Shown here one piece after another: positions 23,394 through 33,800 of a DNA stretch of 60,000 bases (the stretch's first letter is position 1; the number at the start of each line of letters is the position of its first letter). The notes beneath the pieces were generated by a model, which had not been told where the DNA came from, searched no databases, and worked only from the letters and a program-made list of their open reading frames with translations. The DNA comes from Nymphaea colorata (Eukaryota; Streptophyta; Magnoliopsida; Nymphaeales; Nymphaeaceae). The stretch spans positions 4,259,528 to 4,319,527 of the forward strand of contig NC_045140.1 of the NCBI RefSeq assembly GCF_008831285.2, given 5' to 3'. Position numbers and translations under genes: made by a program.

Positions 23394-25500
23394 CACTTTT
23401 TGGCCAGGCTAACCCTCCGTAAGTGGCAGTCGCTTCTGTTTCTTGACTTGTTCACTTTTTGCTTGCCACAGGAATACTTTTATATTGTATATAACTTTTT
23501 AATGACAAGGGACTATTCAATATTGTATGTTTTGTAACTTTTAATGATAATTTGGAAGGAATTTTTTTTTTTCTTTGAGGAAACCTTTTAGTTTCCTTGC
23601 TACCATCATAATTAGTTTACTTCTCATGGTAGTGCACATGTTTTCTTTTGCTTAAAGACTATGTATTTTAAATTTTTTCCTATATGAACGAGAAAAAAGG
23701 AAAGACTTACTTTGTCTCCATAAAAAGAGGCCTCTTCATGGTTAAAAATATGCCCAAGGTTGTCCCTAGTCCCTAGGCTGGGCAGATCGCCTAGGCTGGT
23801 GGTTCTCAGGCCATGTGCCATTTGAAAATGCCTAGGCCAATGCCCAAAAAACCTAGGGTCACAAGTTTTTTCCTTTTTTCCATTGACAACTATTGTGTTT
23901 CCTTTTCCCTTCCTTTTCTTCTTTTTTACCTTTTTGTGTTCATCTTCCCTTTTGTGTTCTTGAGGTTGTATGCATATATGCAGGTCTCACTAATTTTGGC
24001 TTTCCCAGTAAAGCATGATCAGTGATAAAACATGCTTTTGCCAATGTACCAATCTGAATTTTTCTTCCAAAAATTTGGTTAAATAAAAATTTTACCTTGA
24101 AGAGAAAAGACATTCCAGTCTAAATCAAAATTGCTTTAGCAGTCTAAACACAAAAATACACCAGCACAAGATAAGTCAAATATAAGTGATTATAGAAATG
24201 ACACAAATGGTAGTGATAACAATTATAGATTTTTGCAATGAAAATACTTAATGATCATAGTATCATACTAATACTGACCAGATACACTAGTGTCTATGGT
24301 GAGAAACTAAATTCAATGGAAGTGATGATGTTATAGTGCCAATGCTAGTAGAGATGATGGCTATTGTAAAACAACATAACTGATACATTAGTAATAGCAA
24401 CAATGAATATGATAATCAATGAAGATGTATCATAATAGAGCATGATAATCAAGTTTTGCTAATGGCAATAGTCAAAATCTATGAAGATTGACATAGGCAC
24501 GTTGTGACAAGGTTAACCACAAAAGAAGCAATCAAACAAGGCTGCTAATACTAACAAGCGTGCCAGGACCTCGTTGATCACAAACTGACAGAAAAAAAAT
24601 TATCACCCAATGGTTCCTAAAAGGCTAAAACAGCTCATCATATCTCAACCAGAAAATCACATAATGATAACGTCTGCTTCCCAGTTTTATTATGAAGATG
24701 TATCACATTCCGTGAAGCACCCGAAAATTCTTGAGTAATTTCTTTTCTAAATTAATTAACATAAAAAAATATCAATACAAAATGAGCTAGTTGATGCTAG
24801 TGGAGCCAACGACAAAAAAGGAAAATGTAATGAAAGTGGAATTAACTGCAATCATAGTGTAACATCCCAACTTTAGGGAATGGCTAGGAAACAGTCATTA
24901 AGAATTTGTATTATATAGAATGACAGATGGTTATACATACCTTCATCCTACACCAGCTTGTGCCCTAGTTGGTAGTGCATGTTTGTTTGCATGAGCAACG
25001 TGGCCGTGGTATGGTTTTACTGCAACTTTGTCTCACTCTTTCTTTCAGTAAACAAATGCGAGTTATAAGTACAGTGTTTTCAACCTACTGGATCAAGCCA
25101 ACAAGGGGACTAGTTTCTGCTTGAAAGTTGAAATTCAGCGTGACTCAGTTTTGATTTTGTCGAAACTCAGTTTGGCTTCGCTTTACCTGGTCTGAAACTC
25201 GTTTGACTGCGTGCAATCTGGTGATAGACTTTGTATTTTGTAACCAACAAAGTTCTGGTTACCAACTACTTAAATTTTTATGTGAATCTTCTAACCTATT
25301 TGAATTATTAAATTTGCATATTGCAAATGAACACTTAAAGCTGATTACTTCAGGTATGGTTATTGATTTATTTCAATTTTTAGAGCATTGGGCCCCTTAC
25401 TTTAGTTTTAGATAATAGATACATACCTGTTGATATTTTTAAATTTTAACTATTAAGTAGTCTTAAATGTTGAATATGGCTACTGGTTTCATAATAAAGA
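22413..25500. other. 5' intron DNA of the NET gene, no further gene
   Basis: The region lies in the inferred 5' UTR intron (20386-27070). It contains a TTTC/TTC tract at 23303-23392 and long T-rich stretches. No frame shows a known motif or a credible exon. Confidence 0.4.
23303..23392. repeat. (TTTC)n(TTC)n microsatellite
   Basis: A pure tetranucleotide tract is followed by a trinucleotide tract of about 15 units. Confidence 0.9.
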
Positions 25501-25510
25501 AATGATGCAG

Positions 25511-25511
<1 letters not shown>

Positions 25512-25562
<51 letters not shown>
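25512..25562. repeat. (TC)n microsatellite
   Basis: About 25 TC units. The RERERE frame on the minus strand is its translation. Confidence 0.9.
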
Positions 25563-25565
<3 letters not shown>

Positions 25566-25989
25566 CTCCACCACCACCGCGCCGCCGCTTCTCTTAATAA
25601 GAAATAAGGTGCACCTAAGCACAAAATACAGGATTACAATATGTGAAATAATAATTTGTGAATTTACTGCTTGTTTTATATATAGAGAGACACACATGGC
25701 CAGTACCCACACCCAAGTGTTCTTAAAATGTTCCACACAGTTGACTGCACTTGTCATGGCTGCTACCCTAATTTGGTAAGTTGGCAGTTGACAGAAAAAA
25801 CACAAAAATAGGGGAACAAACAACAACGGGGGAAAAATCTAAAGAACCCTAAGAAGAGAATGGAAAAAACACTTACGTCACTGGCCGACATCTGTCGCCG
25901 ATCGCCGCCGGCCAGCAAAGCTCTCCACTGCATCCATTGTTGGAGATATGTTGTATGAAGGTAAGGAAGAAGGAGAAAGAGGCGTCAAG

Positions 25990-26895
25990 CTATGTCACAT
26001 GGGTGCGGGTATGGGTACGGCGATTTTGAAAATTATGAGTATGCAGGTACGGCAAATTTTTAAATTCTCAAAAATGATCAAATGAAAAAAAAAACATTAA
26101 AAATCTCAAAATTAAGGAAAAATGAGAGGAAGATATAGAATCTTATTGGAAAGAAAATATAAAAAAGGGGAAAAATAAAAAATTAGAGAAAAAATTAAGT
26201 TTGAAAATATAATTTTAAAAGTTTTACAATGTAGCCATACCCATACCAGTGTCACTGTACCCACGTACCTAACATGGGTACTTGGGCAAAACAGGCGTAC
26301 CCGTGTCACACAGTTTGTACCCGTGTCACACAGTTTGTCATTGTTAGAGAGTTGGATAAATCTTTGTCTAGATTTTTGGCTTGCTCCACAAGTGAGCATG
26401 TTCTAGTAGTTATACTACACCTACAAGTTCATCTGTTTCCCGTTCTCTCTGATTTGAAATCAATCTCACACTGTGCCATCTGTTTTTTATATTTATGTTA
26501 CTTTTTTTGCTGATTTCATATATATAATTATGTTTGAACTGCTGTGTTTTTCTGGCTTCATTTACATTAACCTGTTTTGCTGGTTTCATTTATATTTTGC
26601 TGGCTTCATTTATGTTCACATGTTACGACTTCACATGTTACGACTGGGTAGTTTGGATCAGTTTTGGGTGAGAACCAATCGAAACCACAAAAAAGACATT
26701 GTCTTAGTTTATTTATGTTTTTTTATGAGATTATATGCAGGAACTATGAAAGGAACATTGTCGTGATGATATCAATTTTGTTTTTTGGAATTAAAAATAT
26801 ATAATTATCATCGTTGTACCGCTGTACCCAGATTGGCGAAAATGTTGTATTCGTATCCGCTTCCCCGTACCCATACCCATACCTATGTGACATAG
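25990..26895. mobile_element. About 0.9-kb element with 30-bp inverted ends
   Basis: CTATGTCACATGGGTGCGGG at the left end pairs with a right end containing CCCATACCCATACCTATGTGAC. The inner flanks GGTATGGGTACGG/CCGTACCCATACC extend the match. Several further GTACCCGTGTCACA-type subterminal repeats lie near 26225-26335. No transposase motif is seen, so it is probably a non-autonomous DNA transposon. Confidence 0.5.
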
Positions 26896-27070
26896 GTTGG
26901 CACAGAACCATGCCTGCACCTGCAGGCCGGCAGGCAGCAACCAGTGCCGGTGCAACGTAGCAAGCTCTTGGAGAGTCCACGTGACAAAGAACCACAAACA
27001 TTTCCCCAACAAATCACCTATTTACAACTAATTTTCAGTTTGAAGACCTCCCAATGAGAACAACGTGTAC

Positions 27071-27168
27071 CTTATACAGGCATTAGTAGGTCGGTAATCA
27101 GGTGTGTTGCCATCATCAGGAGTTCCATAATCTGAGGCTTTTTCTTCAGTAGAAAGAAACCTTTCCAC
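27071..27168 (-). other. Putative upstream (5' UTR) exon of the NET gene
   Basis: A good acceptor (TTTTGTGCAG) and donor (ATAAG|gtacac) bound 98 nt that are open in one frame (motifs ERFLSTEEK, TPDDGNTPDYRP). Spliced directly to the exon at 20385 the frame hits a stop within three codons, so I call it untranslated leader. It could instead be coding in an alternative transcript or part of a separate small gene. Confidence 0.45.
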
Positions 27169-28131
27169 CTGCACAAAATATTCAACTAGGTAAAAAGAAT
27201 AGAAGTAACTGTATAATTTCGTCAAGGAAAACACAGACTGGAAACTTAAAACCATAACAAAGAAACCCTGAAAGGCCACTACAACTTCAGTGCATTTGCT
27301 CAACAAGGCAAGACGTGCACATCAACAAAGACTAAATATTGAGTTATTTGTGTTGATCTTTTGGAAAAGTGATCTTTTATTTCAACTTTTCATCATGTGA
27401 TATTCAACCTATGCAATATAGATGACATCCTCTTGTCCATTGTAGTTATCATGAAAAAAGTAAATAATTGGTAATATAAACGACATGCATTACGATATTG
27501 TGAAAAACAAATATCCACTATTATTTCAGTACTCTTTCAACTAACAGGGGCATTGTCAAGTGTTCGTGAAGCTAGATTGTCTGGCTAGCAAGTAGGATTG
27601 CTCAAGAGGAAGGAGACACAACTGTTTAAACACTGAAGAACTTGTCACCATCTCAATAACCGGACGATTGTGACAAACAGAAAAAGGGGGAAAAATTCTT
27701 GAACAAGCCACCGAACTGATTTCGAAGACCTTAATGGGTTTGTAAAACGTGAACAACCAGCCCAAATCGGAAATCATAGAGGACGTTAGCAGATTTTCAG
27801 AACGTGGGCCAGAAATGTGAAGAATGGAACCCCTTTACGAGGCATTCATACATAACAACGAAAGCAAAGTTCAGGAGGTTTTGAGAAAAAAAAAAAAGAA
27901 ACACGAAAGCAATGTTCAATCTTGAATCCAGGTCAACGAACAACTGAGAAAGCATTTACAGGATGACATCCAACATCAATCAAAACCCCGACTTGGTTGG
28001 ACATCCATGGAACATCAAAACACTGAAGCCAATAAATCGTCGGTCGCCGGTAGAGCAGGGTAGGAAAAGAGCATCGATCATGGAAGGCTGTCGGATTTCA
28101 CACGGTTGGGGTCCGGGGAGGAAGGACTTAC

Positions 28132-28243
28132 CTTGACAACGCAGTCCCGGTGGCGGGATACGTCTGCCCGGGCGTGCAGTCGTGCAAGATGTTGGGGAAG
28201 GAATGAGGGAAATGAGAGAGAGAGTGTGTGTGTTACCCGTCAT
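28132..28243 (-). other. Putative first exon and 5' end of the NET gene
   Basis: A canonical donor GTCAAG|gtaagt at 28132/28131 ends a GC-rich stretch preceded by CT-rich DNA, typical of a 5' UTR exon. The transcription start is not defined. Copies of this exon and its flanks recur within the AMP array, and the copy at 57713-57820 keeps the exon. The sequence around the donor (GGACTTACCTTGAC on the plus strand) is the empty site of the gypsy insertion found in other units. Confidence 0.45.
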
Positions 28244-28901
28244 GTATTAAGAAGCTTAAAAAAAAAAAAAGTGAGGTGTTTAAAATTCATGTCAATATGT
28301 GGGTCGATTATGAAATTTTTTTTAATAATTTAAAAGCGTGTTTGAATGCACAGGAAAGAAAAAGAAATAAAAGAAAAGCAAATAAATTTTTAATATAATT
28401 TTAATTTCTCTTTATTTTTTTTGTCTTTTCCTTTTCTCTTTTATCCATTCATTTCCTTTTTTTTTCCTTTATCCAACAAATCAAATTTTTTTAGTTTGGC
28501 TCGACCGGTCACTCATCGTCGTTCCTCTTGACCTGACCCTGGGTCGGCCCGCAAATCGTCTTGGCCCAACCCTAGAAAAAATCTTAGCTCTGCCCTGTCT
28601 AAACATAACTCAAATGCCGTTTCTTTTTTTCGTTAAAAAGGCTCTTTTGATGCTTTGGAATCCTATTTTCAATTGAATGGGAAATTTGCATATTCTTTGT
28701 GGTAAATAGGTTTAGTTTATAGTTAGTGTAATTGATGTCATAATGAACTATCTACAGAACAAATTCGGTTTAATGTGTATTCTTTAATTGTAGAGCTTAT
28801 TGGTTTAATAATTATGATGTGTGATGTTATAGTATATTTTGGTACTAATGACTCTATATATACTTATACTTAGTTGGTTAAAACGAATATTAGTTGATTA
28901 T

Positions 28902-29041
28902 GACTATGCTTGTTATGGCAAGCATGTATACTTAGAATAGATGTTACTACTATGCTTGTTATGGCAAGCATGTATACTTAGAATAGATGTTACTACTATG
29001 CTTGTTATGGCAAGCATGTATACTTAGAATAGATGTTACTG
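28902..29041. repeat. 46-bp tandem repeat, three copies
   Basis: Three almost perfect 46-bp units contain CTATGCTTGTTATGGCAAGC. Each can form a small hairpin (ATGCTTG/CAAGCAT around TTATGG). The duplicated segment at about 47205-47250 has only one unit, so expansion happened in this copy. Confidence 0.9.
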
Positions 29042-29499
29042 TTACATTTCCATGCTAATGGACACAAACTTTTCTTTTAAGGCTTAAGTTTAATGACTGT
29101 CATATTTTGATGCAACAACTCTTTGCACATAACATACACACGTCACTGGAGAAAAAATGTGAACTTAGTGATCGTGGAGATATTTGGTTTCTTTAACAGT
29201 TGTGTTCCAAAGGCCAAAATATTTTCTTTTAACACAATAAGTCATGGAGTGGACGTTTGCTAGCTTCACTACAGAAAAAAACACATGTCATTAAATGTCA
29301 GTGAAACAAAGGCACGTGTCAGTAATTTTATTATTGATGTTTTGTGATACAGTTGGTGAAGAGTGTGCCATCACCGACACACTGGACCGGCGCATTGCCG
29401 TATTATATCATCGGCACGGTAAATATAATAGACCTCGACGTTGGTAAAAAAAAAATTACCGACAAACCACCCCGACGTTGGTAAAAACCAAACCAACGT

Positions 29500-29504
29500 C
29501 TGCC
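29500..29504. other. Target-site duplication CTGCC (left)
   Basis: CTGCC here and at 35142-35146 exactly borders the copia element. Confidence 0.9.
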
Positions 29505-29841
29505 TCACACGACTCTACGAAAGAAAGGAGAATTGAAGATGGAAAGAACAATGATGGCAACGGTCAAAGAAGATGGAAAGAGGCTTAGTGACAACGGTAA
29601 GAGAATTGAAGATGGAAAGAGGACTCAACGTCTCCAATCAATACCAAGAGAAACGGCTGAAAACAAAATAGAAAGGAAATCTATTCACAACGGTTCAAAT
29701 GGAACCATGATAAAAAGAAAAGCCTCTATGTATGATGTAGGATGATGAAATAGAAAAATGAAATGATCTTTCGTGGATGTAAGTCGAATTGACTGAACCA
29801 CGTAAATCTGTCTTTCCTCTGCTCTTTCATTCTTTCTTTTA
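29505..29841 (+). repeat. Copia 5' LTR (337 bp)
   Basis: It matches the 3' LTR except for a 5-bp indel (an ATTGA lost in this copy) and a few substitutions, so insertion was recent. The terminal dinucleotides are not the usual TG...CA (TC...TA here), yet the target duplication and the adjacent primer site fix the boundaries. Confidence 0.88.
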
Positions 29842-29854
29842 TGGTATCAGAGCC
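29842..29854 (+). promoter_or_regulatory. Primer binding site for initiator-Met tRNA
   Basis: TGGTATCAGAGCC directly follows the 5' LTR and is the standard plant copia primer site. Confidence 0.95.
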
Positions 29855-29939
29855 AGGTTGGTGGCAGATATCTCCACTGAACATACTTGGTGATTGCTGG
29901 CAGTGTTGGATGCACAATCCTGGCAGGAGGTTTCCAGCG

Positions 29940-30500
29940 ACAGACTCCTCTTCCAAAATTCATATCTCCTTACAGGCAGCATCAAAAATTTTGAAAATTT
30001 GTAGAGAGATTCCTCAAGAACATACGATTCCAACGAGCTATTGCTCGACCTCTGACGTTGCCAGAGCTGACAGCGCCGGCCGTTTTCGCAACAGGTTTCC
30101 GGCGGGTTCGTGCACAGTTATGCAAAGCAACAGGCTCCTCTTCCAAAATTCATATCTCCTTACAGGCAGCGTCAAAAATTCTGAAAATTGGTAGGGAGAT
30201 TCCTCAGGAATAGACGATTCCAACGAGCTATTGCTCGACCCTTGACATCACCAGAGCTGACAGCGCCGGCCGTTTTCCCAACAGGTTTCCGGTGGGTTTT
30301 GTGCACAGTTCTGCAATTTCTTCAAGACAGACCTCTTTCAAAATTCATATCTCCTCACAGGCAGAGTCAAAAATTCTGAAAATTGGTAGGGAGATTCCTC
30401 AGGAGAAGACAATTCCAACAAGCTATTGCTCGACCCCTGACGTCGCCGGAGCTGACAGCGCCGGCCGATTTTGCAACAACTTTCCGGCGGGTTCGTGCAT
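29940..30500 (+). repeat. Leader repeat, three copies of about 190 bp
   Basis: Anchors such as CAAAATTCATATCTCC (near 29954, 30144 and 30339), GAGATTCCTCA, CGAGCTATTGCTCGACC and CAGCGCCGGCCG recur in the same order. The block lies between the primer site and gag and is untranslated. It may affect packaging, dimerisation or translation, which is inference. Confidence 0.85.
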
Positions 30501-30534
30501 AGTTCTGTGAGTTCTTCAATAAAAGCTGATAGGC

Positions 30535-30852
30535 ATGACGTCTTCTTCAGCACACACATCAGAAAATTCAGGATCTTCAGTCAATACAAGTTCTGGTATG
30601 ATTTTCACTTCCCCACTCATGCAATATCCCAACAATTTACAACATTTCTTAAGCATCAAGCTTAATGCTGAAAACTACTTGATATGGGAATCTCAGTTTG
30701 TTCCCATTTTGATATCTTGTGATTTAATGGGGTTCATAGATGGTTCTAAACCGATGCCACCCATATACGTGGATGGAAGTAATACCATAATAAGCCAAGA
30801 ATATGTTCAATGGCTTAGACAGGGGAGATATCTGCCACCAACCTGTTGTTAA
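30535..30852 (+). pseudogene. Copia gag, N-terminal part, frame broken
   Basis: From ATG 30535 the frame encodes a Ser-rich start and the gag N-terminal region (YPNNLQHF, NAENYLIWESQF, LMGFIDG), which forms the particle coat in this family. It ends prematurely at 30850-30852. The last codons come from 22 nt (30824-30845) that are the exact reverse complement of 29854-29875 in the element's leader. The rest of gag continues in another frame of the pol ORF. Confidence 0.8.
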
Positions 30853-33800
30853 GCTGGTTCAAATCATCCTTATCGGAAAACATTCACACTCAGATTGTAG
30901 GGCTGAAATCCTCTGCTGAAGTATGGAAATATCTCAAGCAGTCATACGCTGCTCATTCTAGGTCCATGATTATGCAACTAAAATCTCAGTTACAGGACCT
31001 CAAGAAAGGAATTTTAAGCATGGATGCATATATTCATAAAGCCAAAATGATAGCACATCAATTAGCTACAGCATCAAAACCAGTTGATGAAGATGATTTG
31101 GTCCTCTATATTCTTAAAGGTTTACCATCAAAGTATGCTGCCTTCAGAACTAGCATGGAAATTAGAAAGGAGGCTATAACGTTAAATGAGCTGCACGGTC
31201 TCCTCCTTATGCAAGAGGCAAACCAAAAGGAGAATGAAGTCCAAGTTGAATCTTTGACTCCAGCTGCTAACAATGTGATAAAGAACAATTATGGTAGGTA
31301 TCAAAACTATAGAGGAAGAGGGAGAAATAATTATCAAAACAAGAACATGAATTTTCAAGGAAAAGAAAGATTGACTTGTCAAATATGTGAGAAAGTTGGG
31401 CATGTGGCTAAAAACTGCTATTCATATACCAATCTTCTCAAAGAAAAACGACCTAACTTTGGATCGAGTCCTCAAGCCTATCACTCTTCAATTGGAAATT
31501 CTCACAACCAGCAAGTGGGGGATGATAATTGGTATCCGGATTCGGGAGCGACCCACCACATCACCAACGACATCAACAATTTATCTATTCATACTGCATA
31601 TCAAGGTGGAGACGCATTAAAGATTGGTGATGGATCAGGTTTGCATATTCTTAACGTTGGCTCTTCCATTATTTCTCCGAACTTGTGCTTAAATGGTATT
31701 CTTCATGTGCCAAAAATTACTAAAAACTTACTATCGGTTCGAAAATTTTGTAGGGATAATAATGTTTGTTTTGAATTCCATCCTGACTTATGTTTTGTTG
31801 AGGATCGAGTAACAGGGATGGTGCTCCGCCAAGGAACAACTAGTGGAGGTCTCTACAAAATAAAGCTTGACAGCAAAAATAAAGAAGCATTGAGCAGCAA
31901 CAAGGAGCCTATTGATATATGGCACAAACGTCTTGGACATCCCGCTTTTTCATTAGTTAAAAGACTCTTAGTTAATTCTGATTTGCTTTATGATAGCATG
32001 TTTTCTATGTCTTTGTGTGAGGCTTGTCTTAAAGCCAAACATCATAAATTGCCTTTTAAAACCTCTACATATAAAGCGACTGTTCCTCTTGAAACTATTT
32101 ATTCAGACGTTTGGGGTCCATCTCCAATTACAAGTTCAAATAATTTTAGATACCATGTGATTTTTGTGGATGGTTTCTCTAGATACACATGGTTATACTT
32201 ACTGAAAAATAAATCTGATGTTTCCATCATATTTAAAGCATTCAAATCTCTGGTTGAAAATCTTACAGATTGCAAAATTAAATATCTTCATACAGATGGA
32301 GGCGGTGAATTTGTAGGATTAAAATCCTTTTTGATTGAGCATGGCATCGGTCACAGGATCACCTGTCCACACACTCCCGAACAAAATGGTATGTCTGAAA
32401 GACGTTACCGACACATAGTAGAAACAGGTCTTGCACTTATGGCTGATGCTAATGTTCCAAAAGAATTCTGGTCATATGCTTTTTCTAGTGCAGTCTATCT
32501 TATTAACCGCATGCCAACAAAAACTCTTGATTATCTATCACCCTTAGAAAAACTTTTTAAAAGAGCACCAGATTACAATTTCCTAAAAGTTTTTGGTTGT
32601 GAGTGTTTTCCTTATCTTCGTCCATATGCAAAACATAAACTTGACTATAGATCTGAACGAAGTGTCTTTTTGGGGTATGCCCCACAACAAAAAGGCTACT
32701 ACTGTTTGAATTTGAAAAACAATAAATTTTTTGTGACACGACATGTTGTTTTCAATGAAAAAGAATTTCCATTCAAAACACAAAAATATAGAGAAAATTA
32801 CAAGCCAGAAAACCAAGATGGCCATCCTATTCTCTTTGCTCTACCCGCTCCAAAACTCACTACCATCCAGACCTTAGAGCCACATCTTGTGACACATCAA
32901 GCTGATCCTAATATAGAGCAATGCCCTCATTTCGACGAGTTTGATGACAGTCAACAACTAAACAGTCAACAACTAGGTGGTCAAAGTGACAACCAAAGTC
33001 GTAGTCCAAATGGTGAACCAAGACACAACCAAGATGTACATCTTGCACCAAATCCCACTTGTAGAGCTGATCCAATTGAATATGGAATACCTGCTCCCTC
33101 TAGAACTCATACGATGGTTACTCGTTCACAACTAGGAATAGTCAAACCAAGCCCAAAACTTCAAGATTTTCAATCATATTCTTCTACCAAATACCCTTTA
33201 GCTTTAACATCTTTCTTGACTGAAGAAAGTGAACCACCTAGTCATATTGAAGTCTTGCAACGTGAGAAGTGGAAAGAAGCTATGGAAAATGAATACAATG
33301 CACTTGTCCGAAATCAAACTTGGACACTTGTTTCTCCCAAGGATGCCAAGCATGTTATTGGGTGTAAATGGGTTTTCAAGATAAAAAGGAAGGCGGATGG
33401 CTCTATAGAACGGTACAAAGCTAGGTTAGTAGCCAAGGGATATAGTCAAAAGGAAGGTATAGACTGCACTGAAACTTTTAGCCCTGTTGTCAAACCCACC
33501 ACTATTAGGACTGTCTTGACCATTGCTCTTCAAAACAAATGGAAAATTAAGCAACTTAATGTACAAAACGCATTCCTCCATGGAACTCTTATTGAAGAAG
33601 TTTTTATGACTCAACCACCTGGTTTTGAAAATTGTCGTTTTCCAGAACATGTGTGCAAATTACATAAAGCTTTGTATGGTTTAAAACAAGCTCCAAGAGC
33701 TTGGTTTGCTAGACTGAGTACATTTCTTTACAAAATGGGATTTCAAGAAGCTCGTACTGATACATCCCTCTTCATTTTTAGAAAAGAAAATATCGTTGCA

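Larger units (their letters stand above)
27462..29263. repeat. Array segment: NET gene 5' region, original copy
   Basis: The segment starts at TAATTGGTAATATAAACGAC and covers the start of intron 1, exon 1 and the promoter region. Partial copies lie at 39178-39879, 46410-47444 and 53880-54124 plus 57713-57820. This copy has no gypsy insertion, but relative to the copy near 46930 it carries about 300 extra bp at 28325-28640. It runs directly into the CACTA element. Confidence 0.75.

Noticed and set aside
29533-29745. 70-codon frame as a separate gene
   Set aside because: It lies in the copia 5' LTR and is the same sequence as the C-terminal end of the pol frame in the 3' LTR.
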